Of a stretch of 64,000 nt of DNA, positions 18,141 to 25,782 are shown piece after piece (position 1 is the stretch's first letter; every line of letters begins with the position of its first letter). The notes beneath the pieces were generated by a model, which saw only the letters and a program-made list of their open reading frames with translations, was not told where the DNA came from and ran no database searches. Source of the stretch: Onstottus_B arcticum (GTDB lineage: Bacteria; Acidobacteriota; Blastocatellia; UBA7656); NCBI GenBank assembly GCA_038040485.1, contig JBBPIE010000002.1:1-64000 (forward strand), read 5' to 3'. Position numbers and translations under genes: made by a program.

Positions 18141-19751
18141 TCAATGCAGTATCACGCCTTCTTCCAATGCTTCTTCGCCCACTTGTTCGTCGATCTTGTT
18201 CTGGCCCTCTTGAAGCGTCTGGTTCTCGACTGCCCGGTTCTCGAGTGCCCGGCTTCGAGGTTCGATCTCGCGGCTGAAGTACTGAACGAACGCCTCGATC
18301 ACAGCGGGATCAAAGTAGGTTCCCGACCTCAAGGTCAGCTCGACCAAAGCGCAGGCGGGAGTCATCGGCTCGTTGTAGCAACGTTGCTCGGTGAGGGCGT
18401 CATACGCGTCCGCAACCGCGATGATGCGGCTTCCGATCGGTATGTCCGCGCCCCTCAGTCCCTCCGGATAACCAGTACCATCCCACCGCTCGTGATGAGG
18501 CGCGGCGACCGAGGGAATGTCGGCAAGGTCTTCCGGGAATCGAATCTTCGATAGCAGCTTGAACGTGTGAACCGGGTGCTCTTTGATATGCTCGTACTCT
18601 TTGTCGGTCAGCCCGGCCGGCTTCAGCAAAACGTCGTCGCGAATTCCGATCTTGCCGTAGTCGTGCAACAACCCGGCGTAATAAGTGACGCGAACATCCG
18701 CCGGGTTCAGCCCCACAACACGCGCAAGTCCCGCCGCGACCGCCGCCACCCTCGCCGAGTGACCCGCGGTGTTGTCGTCGCGCGCATCAAGGGACGCTGC
18801 CAGTGTCCGGATAAAACTCTCGAGCGAGCGGCGCTGCTCTTCAAGCAGAAACAGATTCTCCATCGCCAGCCCCGCTTGTCTAGCAACGGCGGCAAGAAAT
18901 TCGAGCGTTTCATCGTCGAACGAGCGGTCGCTGGTCAGGTTGTCGACGTAGCAGACTCCCCAGACGCGCGTCTTCGATCCCATCGGCGCGCACATGACCG
19001 ACCGAATCGACTGGAAGCGAACCGAAGCGCCCTCCGCGAAGCGCTCATCGCTGCGCGCATCGAGGCTCAGCACCGCCACGTTGTCATCGTAAGCCATACG
19101 GGTGATGCTGCGGCTCGGCGCGATCAGCTTGCCAGTGTCGCTTGACGCAACCACCTTGAGCGAGTCGCGCTCGCGGTCGTGCAACAGCACAGCACACCGC
19201 TCCGCTTCGAGTGTGCGCACGAGAAACGCTGCCAGCTTATCGCTGAGATCTTGAGACGACTGCGCGCCGAGTATCTCGCTTGTGAATTCGTAAAGAGAAC
19301 GAAGCCGGTCAACGGTCTCGCGAGTCAGATCGCCTGAATTCGGCAGCCTGGCTGTGTTGATAAAGCGCGTTTCCTCCGGCGTGACAACTCGCACCGGCGT
19401 CAGCTTAGCGCCGCTGTCTTCTGCTTTTTCCGGACGGCCCTCTGCCGCCTCGCCCAGATGAAACAGAAGCTCGACGCCGTGGCCTCGGCCGAGCCGTATG
19501 CGATCGCCTTCTTCCAGCCGGCGCGTCTTCATCTGCTGGCCGTTCACATAGGTGCCCGAAGTGCTGTCGAGATCCCGAAGCTGATACACGCCGCGATCCG
19601 CCGTTATTTCGGCGTGGTGCCGCGAGACGTACGGGTTGTCGATAGTCAGATCGCTGTCGGGATCACGGCCGATTCGAAACGAGCTTCCGCCGATTGTGCG
19701 AGTCTGCTCCTCGCCTTCGGCGCTGTAGATGAGTGTGGCTGAATTGCCCAT
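18141..19751 (-). CDS. FHA-GAF-HD-GYP signalling protein (predicted c-di-GMP phosphodiesterase)
   Basis: A 536-aa protein. An FHA domain (about 8-100; FRIGRDPDSD, VSRHHAEI, STSGTYVNG) binds phosphothreonine. A GAF domain spans about 155-305. The C-terminal HD-GYP domain (about 315-500) has AGHSARVA, the metal-binding HD in GLLHDYGKIGI and HHERWDGTGYPEGL. The GYP signature is intact, so phosphodiesterase activity is likely. The ATG at 19751 has GGGGGAG just upstream. It is downstream of the microcompartment-related genes. Confidence 0.9.
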   Translation of the reverse strand: MGNSATLIYSAEGEEQTRTIGGSSFRIGRDPDSDLTIDNPYVSRHHAEITADRGVYQLRDLDSTSGTYVNGQQMKTRRLEEGDRIRLGRGHGVELLFHLGEAAEGRPEKAEDSGAKLTPVRVVTPEETRFINTARLPNSGDLTRETVDRLRSLYEFTSEILGAQSSQDLSDKLAAFLVRTLEAERCAVLLHDRERDSLKVVASSDTGKLIAPSRSITRMAYDDNVAVLSLDARSDERFAEGASVRFQSIRSVMCAPMGSKTRVWGVCYVDNLTSDRSFDDETLEFLAAVARQAGLAMENLFLLEEQRRSLESFIRTLAASLDARDDNTAGHSARVAAVAAGLARVVGLNPADVRVTYYAGLLHDYGKIGIRDDVLLKPAGLTDKEYEHIKEHPVHTFKLLSKIRFPEDLADIPSVAAPHHERWDGTGYPEGLRGADIPIGSRIIAVADAYDALTEQRCYNEPMTPACALVELTLRSGTYFDPAVIEAFVQYFSREIEPRSRALENRAVENQTLQEGQNKIDEQVGEEALEEGVILH

Positions 19752-19840
19752 TACTCCCCCTTTTTTACGCGGCAACTCCGCGCAAGGCGAGCGGCTAGTA
19801 GCCTCGCGTTTCGCAGGCGCCCGAGTTGACGCAGGGACGA

Positions 19841-20152
19841 TCAGGCTTCCATGAAACACGTCTTAGGGGCGGAAGCGTTCGAGCTTGTCTTCGGCAGTTC
19901 GAACTTTTCGAGTCCTGGATGGGACGCGATGCCCGAGATGGGCTGAGACCAGTTCGTTACGGGCGCGAGCGGCGTTTCGTTCCGACTCCCCTGGCCGAGC
20001 ACAACTACGACAACCGGATCGACGCTCGAGTAAGGCCGCGAATCCTTTTCCGATGTAGCGCTCGACTGCGACGGTAAGCGGGCGCCAGCCTCGAGCCGTT
20101 CGAGCACTGACGCAAGCACTCTGCGCGCGATGTCATCGTTGGATTCGGTCAT
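19841..20152 (-). CDS. Small protein with encapsulation-peptide-like N-terminus; apparent +1 frameshift near the end
   Basis: In frame 0 it encodes 103 aa ending KTCFMEA-stop (TGA 19843-19841). Skipping one base there opens 16 more codons to TAG at 19797-19795, adding DRPCVNSGACETRGY, a Cys-containing tail that looks like real protein. So this is a frameshifted gene, a sequencing slip or programmed +1 frameshifting at TGA. The first 20 residues (DDIARRVLASVLERLEAG) form an amphipathic helix like microcompartment encapsulation peptides; the middle is disordered. It lies directly after two EutN/CcmL genes. Function unknown. Confidence 0.65.
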   Translation of the reverse strand: MTESNDDIARRVLASVLERLEAGARLPSQSSATSEKDSRPYSSVDPVVVVVLGQGSRNETPLAPVTNWSQPISGIASHPGLEKFELPKTSSNASAPKTCFMEA

Positions 20153-20232
20153 TGGTTTCTTCCTGAAATGCCGTCAGCAACAATCCTCGTTTTGACACTA
20201 GTACTCGGTAATGACGATTTTGATGAAACACC

Positions 20233-20317
20233 TGTATGGGCGTCCCTCCGTGGCCGCCCCTCCGCACGCAGGAACAGTGTCGTGATCGAGGGGCGCCCAC
20301 GGAGGGACGCCCGTACA
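20233..20317. repeat. Inverted repeat, GGGCGTCCCTCCGTGGCCGC family
   Basis: 30-bp arms (20233-20262 and 20288-20317) that pair with few mismatches around a 25-bp loop. A second copy of the same family is at 43698-43789. No coding content. Confidence 0.75.
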
Positions 20318-20323
20318 AGTTCA

Positions 20324-20599
20324 TCATCTTTCGAAGTCGATCACATCGACAACACCAACTATCGCCGAGTCAATCGCCGCGCCGGGACTTCCAGTCGACG
20401 AAGTGGACGCCGACCAGCCTTCCCGCACCACCACTACGGTGTCGCCCACTCCCGCGTCGACCGAGTCCAAGGCGAGCATCTCTTCGCCGGCTTGCGAACC
20501 ATCCGTTTCGATTGGCCGCACAACCAGTATCCGCGCGCCTTCGTAGCGGTGATCCTTTTGAGTTGCGACTATGTTGCCAACCACTAGCGCGAGAATCAT
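20324..20599 (-). CDS. EutN/CcmL-family microcompartment vertex protein (second copy)
   Basis: A 91-aa pentameric BMC-P protein. Family features: a beta-strand start MILALVVGNIVAT, LDSVDAGVGDTVVV in the middle and SAIVGVVDVID at the end. Such proteins cap the vertices of bacterial microcompartments. It follows the first copy by about 100 bp containing an AAAATCC array. No hexameric BMC-H shell gene is seen in this window. Confidence 0.87.
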   Translation of the reverse strand: MILALVVGNIVATQKDHRYEGARILVVRPIETDGSQAGEEMLALDSVDAGVGDTVVVVREGWSASTSSTGSPGAAIDSAIVGVVDVIDFER

Positions 20600-20601
20600 A
20601 C

Positions 20602-20699
20602 GATTTTGGATTTTAGATTTTGGATTTTGGATTGAAGAGATTGAATCGCGTGGAACGCCGCAACTTAATCCAAAATCCAAAATCTAAAATCCAAAATTC
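20602..20699. repeat. Inverted AAAATCC heptamer arrays
   Basis: GATTTTG/GATTTTA units (20602-20633) face AATCCAA/AATCTAA units (20666-20699) between the two EutN-type genes. The right array touches the stop codon of the first EutN gene. Period 7 bp. Confidence 0.8.
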
Positions 20700-20967
20700 A
20701 TAACTCCATGTTCACCGAGTCCACTATCCCCACGATCGTGCAGTCTGTCGGCACTTCGGAAGGCATGAACGGAAACGAAGCTTCTTTCCCGCGGCACCAG
20801 AACACGATCTCCCCCTTGCCCGCGCCGACCGAGTCGATCGCCACCATCGGCTTTCCCGATTCCTGTAACTGCCCGTCCAGCGGCTGAATGACGAGAATCT
20901 TGCGGCCTTCCAGAGACTCGCACTTGACCGTCGCCACTACTGTCCCAAGGACCCTGGCAAGTTGCAC
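20698..20967 (-). CDS. EutN/CcmL-family microcompartment vertex protein (first copy)
   Basis: An 89-aa BMC-P protein starting VQLARVLGTVVAT, with SLEGRKILVIQPLDG, AIDSVGAGKGE and a C-terminal CTIVGIVDSVNMEL. The GTG at 20967 fits the family N-terminus and has AAAGGCG upstream. The family forms pentamers that close microcompartment shells. It heads a short minus-strand run with the second copy, the small encapsulation-peptide-like protein and the HD-GYP gene. Confidence 0.88.
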   Translation of the reverse strand: MQLARVLGTVVATVKCESLEGRKILVIQPLDGQLQESGKPMVAIDSVGAGKGEIVFWCRGKEASFPFMPSEVPTDCTIVGIVDSVNMEL

Positions 20968-21079
20968 TGATTCGCCTTTCGTTGGAATAAGGGATAAAGA
21001 CGCTACCAGAGTGCTCTCCGCCCAAACTCTTGTCAAGAATGAAGAGTCTTGTCCCACTCTGTGTGTGTTGCTTGACGGG

Positions 21080-21163
21080 CAAAACCGCCAAGCCGCCAAG
21101 AACGCCAAGAGCAGCTACAAGGACTCAACGAGAATCTTGGCGTTCTTTGCGGCTTGGCGGTTT
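21080..21163. repeat. Inverted repeat, CCGCCAAGNCGCCAAG family
   Basis: Left arm about 21080-21110, right arm about 21135-21163, each made of CGCCAAG units with 8-9 bp spacing. The same family occurs at 54261-54417. It lies upstream of the first EutN gene. Confidence 0.75.
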
Positions 21164-21266
21164 GTCATTTTGCTGTCAAGACAGTCAACACTGAATTTAG
21201 GACAGCACCGAATGAAGCGCATACTCGATCAACGAGTAGCAGGGCCCTCTTCAAGAATTTGGCTGC

Positions 21267-21761
21267 CTACTGTTTCGCGTCAAAAAAATACAGAAGATCC
21301 ACCGACGCAACCTCACCGCCCAGTTGCCTCAACATCGTCGTCACCTGCCCCCGATGATAAGAGGAATGGTTCACGAGGTGCTGCATCAAGTGGCCTAGCG
21401 GGTACGCCCACTGCTCGCCCTTCATGTTTGTGTATCCAATCACCTCGGCAAGGCCTTCGTCAGTCAGCTTCCCTATGAACTCTATCTGGTCCTGCTCCAC
21501 TTCCTTCATCTTTGCAGTCAGCGAAGCTACATCGGGAAACTCTGCCGGGTCGAACAGCGATTTTGGCGAAGTCCCCAGCCATCGCTTGAGCCATATCCAT
21601 TCCGCCCCAACAATGTGAGCGAGCGTGTCACGCACTGAGTGATGACTGCTTTGCATGTCTTTGGTGAACTGCCCTTCGGTCAGCTTTGCCGCGCAACCGA
21701 ACACCAACTCATTGGCCCATCGATCGTATTGGTACAGCAACTCGATATCTTGTCGGTTCAT
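21267..21761 (-). CDS. DinB-family protein
   Basis: A 164-aa four-helix DinB-fold protein. Likely metal-binding His residues occur in SSHHSVRDTLAHI (about 39-50) and in the C-terminal HLVNHSSYHRGQ. Such proteins are probable metal-dependent thiol transferases or related enzymes of unknown substrate. It is followed upstream by a cyclophilin gene on the same strand, 9 bp away. Confidence 0.87.
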   Translation of the reverse strand: MNRQDIELLYQYDRWANELVFGCAAKLTEGQFTKDMQSSHHSVRDTLAHIVGAEWIWLKRWLGTSPKSLFDPAEFPDVASLTAKMKEVEQDQIEFIGKLTDEGLAEVIGYTNMKGEQWAYPLGHLMQHLVNHSSYHRGQVTTMLRQLGGEVASVDLLYFFDAKQ

Positions 21762-21770
21762 CGTTCTCTC

Positions 21771-22370
21771 CTATTTGATCTCACCACGGCTGGCCAGATA
21801 GGCGCGATTGATCACAACTGGATCAACCGGGCGATCCGTACCTCTCACAACCGGCGCCCGGCCTATCGTATCGGCCACGTTCATCCCCTCGATGATTCTT
21901 CCAAAGATCGTGTACACGCCGTCGAATCTGGGCTCATCGGCAAGACAGATAAAGAACTGGCTCGCGGCAGTGTCCGGTTCCTTGGGCTTGTGCGACGCCG
22001 AAACCGAGCCCCGGTCATGTGTGAGGTTCGGTGAAATCTCGGCGCGAATAGTCTTTTGCCCGGGCACGCCCAGACCCCAGGTTGCCGGCTCGCCCTTTAT
22101 TGAGTTCGGATCGCCGCCCTGAATTGCGATCGGTTTTCCCTGGTCCCTCGCTAACTGATGGATTTTGGTTTCGTCAAAAAAACCACTTCGAAACAACGCC
22201 TTGAAAGTCGCAACGTGGTTCGGCGCAGCATCAGGCAGGAACTCGATCACGATGCGCCCGTAGCTCGTCTCGAGCACCGCTACCTCGTCCGGCGAGCCCA
22301 CGTCCGGGCGACACGAGATCGACCACGTCGCAGCCAAGAGCAAAACGCAACTAAGTATTCTGTTCTTCAT
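21771..22370 (-). CDS. Cyclophilin-type peptidyl-prolyl isomerase (lipoprotein)
   Basis: A 199-aa PPIase. The lipoprotein signal ends in SISC, then comes the cyclophilin fold (SYGRIVIEF, AIQGGDPN, ASQFFICL, YTIFGRIIEGM). It speeds proline isomerisation of exported proteins, probably anchored to a membrane. The ATG at 22370 is chosen since it gives a proper signal peptide. It precedes the DinB gene by 9 bp. Confidence 0.9.
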   Translation of the reverse strand: MKNRILSCVLLLAATWSISCRPDVGSPDEVAVLETSYGRIVIEFLPDAAPNHVATFKALFRSGFFDETKIHQLARDQGKPIAIQGGDPNSIKGEPATWGLGVPGQKTIRAEISPNLTHDRGSVSASHKPKEPDTAASQFFICLADEPRFDGVYTIFGRIIEGMNVADTIGRAPVVRGTDRPVDPVVINRAYLASRGEIK

Positions 22371-22421
22371 CAATCCCCGCGCGAGCATTGCCTGGGCAGG
22401 CAACAAATCATGCGCTGTCTT

Positions 22422-23906
22422 TTACTCGCCTGAAGAGCCATCAAGCAATTGCTTCAACACGTCGTTGACGACCTTTGGATTGGCGCGGCCACCGCTCATC
22501 TTCATCACCTGGCCCACGAAAAAGCCAATCAGAGAAGTCTTCCCCGCTCGGTATTGCTCGACCTGTTTCGGGTTGCCGCCGATGGTCTTCTCGGCAAGCG
22601 TCCGAAGCTCGCCTTCGTCTGACAATTGCGACCCGCCCGCTTCGCGCACAATTTCGTCAGCCGGCTTGCCCGAGCGGTACATCTCGATCATCACGTCCTT
22701 GGCCATCTTGCCGCTGATCGACCCGCCGTCGATAAGCTTGATCATTCCGCCAAGCGACCCGGGCGAAACCGGGGCCTCCGCAATCTCGACGCCGGCTTTC
22801 TTCAACTCGCGTAGCAGTTCATTGAGAATCCAATTCGCAGCCGCTTTCGGATTCTCGCAAACCCGTGCCGTCTCTTCGAAGTACTCGGCCAGCGCGCGCG
22901 CCTCGATCAACTGACTCGCGTCGTCGAAAGACAGGCCATACTCATGAATAACCCGCTGGCGCCGCGCCTCGGGTAGTTCGGGCATCTCGGAGCGAAGCCG
23001 CTCGACGAATGCTTCATCAACGCAGAGCGGTAGCAAGTCGGGCTCAGGGAAATATCGATAGTCGTGAGCCTCTTCCTTCGAGCGCATCGCATAAGTTTTT
23101 GATTCGCGTTCGTTCCACAGGCGCGTCTCCTGAACGACCTTCTCGCCGGCCTCGATGGCCTCGATCTGGCGTTCGACCTCGTAGTCGATCGCCTTCTGTA
23201 GGAACCGAAACGAATTCAGGTTCTTCAACTCGACCCTCGTGCCGAACTTCTCCGCGCCGCGCAACCGCACCGAAACATTAGCGTCACAGCGCAAGCTTCC
23301 CTCTTCCATGTTCCCGTCGCACACGTCTATGAACTGAAGCGTGCGCCGGACGGAGTGCATGTAGTCGTAAGCCTCCCACGACGAACGAAAGTCCGGCTCG
23401 GAGACAATCTCCGCGAGCGGAACTCCGCTGCGGTTTAGATCGACGTAAGACTTCGTCGTGTCGGACATTCCTTCGTGAAGCGACTTGCCGGCGTCTTCTT
23501 CGATGTGAAGCCGCGTTATGCGAAACCGCTTGTTCCGCCACTCGATCACGTGGCCGGACTCGTTGCGTTCCGCCGTCGGTATCTCGACCCAGCCGTGTTC
23601 CGAAAACGGGCGGTCGTATTGAGAGATTTGATAACCTTTGGGAAGATCGGGATAGAAGTAGTTCTTCCGCGAGAAGATCGACTCGTGGTTGATCTCAAGG
23701 TTTAACGCAAGCGCCGCGCGGCCCGCCATATCGACCACTTTTCGGTTCAACACCGGCAGCGCTCCAGGCAACCCGAGGCACACCGGACAGGTGTTCGCGT
23801 TGGGCTCGCCGCCAAACTTAGTCGAGCACGCGCAAAAGATTTTCGAGTCGGTCTTGAGTTGCGCGTGAATCTCAAGCCCGATCACTACTTCGTATTTCTC
23901 GTTCAT
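22422..23906 (-). CDS. gatB: Aspartyl/glutamyl-tRNA(Asn/Gln) amidotransferase subunit B
   Basis: A 494-aa GatB. It starts MNEKYEVVIGLEIHAQL as the family does, with the zinc-site cysteines in FCACSTKFG and NTCPVCLG. Further signatures are EEDAGKSLH and the C-terminal YqeY-like helical domain ending in FFVGQVMKMSGGRANP. It works with GatA and GatC to amidate misacylated Glu-tRNA(Gln) and Asp-tRNA(Asn). gatA and gatC are not in this window. The ATG at 23906 replaces a longer non-homologous extension. Confidence 0.96.
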   Translation of the reverse strand: MNEKYEVVIGLEIHAQLKTDSKIFCACSTKFGGEPNANTCPVCLGLPGALPVLNRKVVDMAGRAALALNLEINHESIFSRKNYFYPDLPKGYQISQYDRPFSEHGWVEIPTAERNESGHVIEWRNKRFRITRLHIEEDAGKSLHEGMSDTTKSYVDLNRSGVPLAEIVSEPDFRSSWEAYDYMHSVRRTLQFIDVCDGNMEEGSLRCDANVSVRLRGAEKFGTRVELKNLNSFRFLQKAIDYEVERQIEAIEAGEKVVQETRLWNERESKTYAMRSKEEAHDYRYFPEPDLLPLCVDEAFVERLRSEMPELPEARRQRVIHEYGLSFDDASQLIEARALAEYFEETARVCENPKAAANWILNELLRELKKAGVEIAEAPVSPGSLGGMIKLIDGGSISGKMAKDVMIEMYRSGKPADEIVREAGGSQLSDEGELRTLAEKTIGGNPKQVEQYRAGKTSLIGFFVGQVMKMSGGRANPKVVNDVLKQLLDGSSGE

Positions 23907-24051
23907 CAGGTTTGCCCGCGGGCGGGTTGAGGAGGAGTATAGCATCGCGCAACAGCGAGCCGCCAAGTCTGGCAAAGCTCAATCAGAACCGCACTGATTT
24001 GCGATGTTTTATGCTAATATTCCGGCGCGAGATACTACAATGATCCCAGAT

Positions 24052-24112
24052 GTAGCATAGACTTTAGTCTGTGTCCCTAAACGAATCGGACACAGACTAA
24101 AGTCTATGCTAC
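24052..24112. repeat. Perfect inverted repeat upstream of a Uma2 gene
   Basis: 25-bp perfect arms (24052-24076 and 24088-24112; GTAGCATAGACTTTAGTCTG...) around an 11-bp loop. It ends 15 bp before the Uma2 ATG. It could form a stem-loop in the leader or be an interspersed repeat. Confidence 0.85.
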
Positions 24113-24127
24113 GACAGGTTCACTCAT

Positions 24128-24676
24128 ATGAGCACCAAAGCAAGAGCTACAATCGAGGACCTTTACAGTTTACCTGGTCACGCCAAGGCGGAAATCGTGG
24201 ATGGGGAGATCTTACTGATGTCACCAACAGGGGAAATGCCCAACCGCGCCGGCGGATCTATTTACATTAGCCTGCGTCAGCACGAAGGGAAGACGCCAGG
24301 ACGTGCATATACTGACAACGTCGGATTCCTGGTCGATCTACCTAACCGAGAGTCATTCAGTCCGGATGCCGCCTGGTACGTTGGCCCTACTAATGGAATG
24401 AAGTTCCTCCAAGGTGCGCCTGTTTTCGCGGTAGAAGTGAGAAGCGAATACGACTACGGCCCGGCTGCTGAACGCGCGATGGCTGAAAAGCGGGCGGACT
24501 ACTTTGCAGCGGGAACTCAAGTTGTTTGGGATGTTGATCTACTCTCTCCCGAAGTTATCAAGTGCTATGACGCCAACACGCCGGAGACTCCAAGAGTCTT
24601 TCGTCGCGGTGAAATCGCCGATGCTGAACCCGCCGTGCCTGGCTGGAAAATGCCGGTGGATGAACTCTTCAACTAG
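24128..24676 (+). CDS. Uma2-family putative nuclease
   Basis: A 182-aa DUF820/Uma2 protein with a PD-(D/E)XK-like core: KAEIVDGEILLMSP at the N-terminus, SFSPDAAWY (first acid), APVFAVEVRSEYD (Glu) and the Lys-rich helix after it. The family is very common in cyanobacteria and soil bacteria; its biological role is not settled. This copy is divergent from the three others in the window. A perfect inverted repeat lies just upstream. Confidence 0.85.
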   Translation: MSTKARATIEDLYSLPGHAKAEIVDGEILLMSPTGEMPNRAGGSIYISLRQHEGKTPGRAYTDNVGFLVDLPNRESFSPDAAWYVGPTNGMKFLQGAPVFAVEVRSEYDYGPAAERAMAEKRADYFAAGTQVVWDVDLLSPEVIKCYDANTPETPRVFRRGEIADAEPAVPGWKMPVDELFN

Positions 24677-24678
24677 GA

Positions 24679-25296
24679 TTAACCATCCACGAGCGCGTAC
24701 TCGCTCAGTCGTCTCCTCGCGAGCTTGTTCGTACGCAAGACCGCCTGGGGTGCGGCGGATTTGAGTTTGCCAAACAGCTTGAGCATTTCGCTGGCTCTGC
24801 TCAATGCTTGATGCATCTTCGCGAAACTCATAGGCCGGGTGATCTCGAGGTCTACATTTGATATCGCGATCTCCGAGAACGCTCCCTTCACTTTCAGACT
24901 CATCCCGCCAATCAAATCCGCATTCAGCTCGATCTCGCGCACGCCGTCCCACGGGATGAACCGACGTTCGCGGCCTTTGCGGGTTTCTCTGATTCCGTCG
25001 TCGCTCACTTCTATCGCGGTGTCGGCCTCACGCCTGAATGCCCAGAGCATCACCGCATAGAACGACCACATCATCAGCACCGGAACAAACGCCATTATCG
25101 GAAAGATGATCTGCTCCAGGACGTCTTCGAGATCGGATTCAGTGAGGATCGCCAACACCGCGCCCATCCCCCCGTACACCAGCGTGAGCACCACCACCAC
25201 CTGCCAGTAGGCTCTGGTGTAAAAGTAGCTGCCTTGCTTTTTGATCGACGCCGACTCCACGACCTCGAGGCTCCTTCTAGCGCGAAGTTTTCTCAT
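24679..25296 (-). CDS. Membrane protein with PH-like domain
   Basis: A 205-aa protein with two transmembrane helices (about 29-50 and 64-86) and a cytoplasmic beta-rich domain (TAIEVSDDGIRETRKGRERRFIPWDGVREIEL) that resembles bacterial PH domains. The ATG at 25296 follows from the hydrophobic layout; the frame upstream lies in a repeat element. It converges on the Uma2 gene, 2 bp apart. Function unknown. Confidence 0.65.
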   Translation of the reverse strand: MRKLRARRSLEVVESASIKKQGSYFYTRAYWQVVVVLTLVYGGMGAVLAILTESDLEDVLEQIIFPIMAFVPVLMMWSFYAVMLWAFRREADTAIEVSDDGIRETRKGRERRFIPWDGVREIELNADLIGGMSLKVKGAFSEIAISNVDLEITRPMSFAKMHQALSRASEMLKLFGKLKSAAPQAVLRTNKLARRRLSEYALVDG

Positions 25297-25332
25297 TATA
25301 CCAGCAACGAATCCCCGGATGCTTGATTTGGA

Positions 25333-25715
25333 GTGCGCGTCAGGTTTTTGCGTTTGAATCCCGGAACGGGATGCCGGAGTAAAGCCACGGGTGAGTCCGC
25401 GAACCCGTGGGCGACGCCAACCCATACACGGTGAACCCTCGAAGAGGGTGACGGCCAAAGCCAAGTACCAGACGAGAGTCGATGTCCTGACATCCTCGAC
25501 AACGGGGCTTCTCTACCAGGTGCTCGTCCATCAAGGGCCGCCACCCGCTTCGCGGGTTCCTGATGCACCTTCGGCATGTCTCCACGGGTTCGCGGACTCA
25601 CCCGTGGCTATATTCCTCCACCCTTTCAGGGTTGGGGATTTCCTACGCGCGGAACCATTGAGGTCTCCAAAAAGCTAATCTTGATGCAACGCGAGCGCAA
25701 AAACCTGACGCGCAC
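25333..25715. repeat. Nested foldback element with 20-bp terminal inverted repeats
   Basis: Perfect 20-bp outer repeats (GTGCGCGTCAGGTTTTTGCG at 25333-25352, inverted at 25696-25715) enclose perfect 28-bp inner repeats (25383-25410 and 25582-25609). The interior holds only shadow frames. It fills the space between the PH-like gene and typA, and the typA frame runs into it. Likely a non-autonomous mobile repeat. Confidence 0.8.
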
Positions 25716-25782
25716 CAACCAAGCGACAACATCGTCAGACTCTGCTATGATCCTCGTTTCGCTCAGGTGCGATCAGGAGGAC

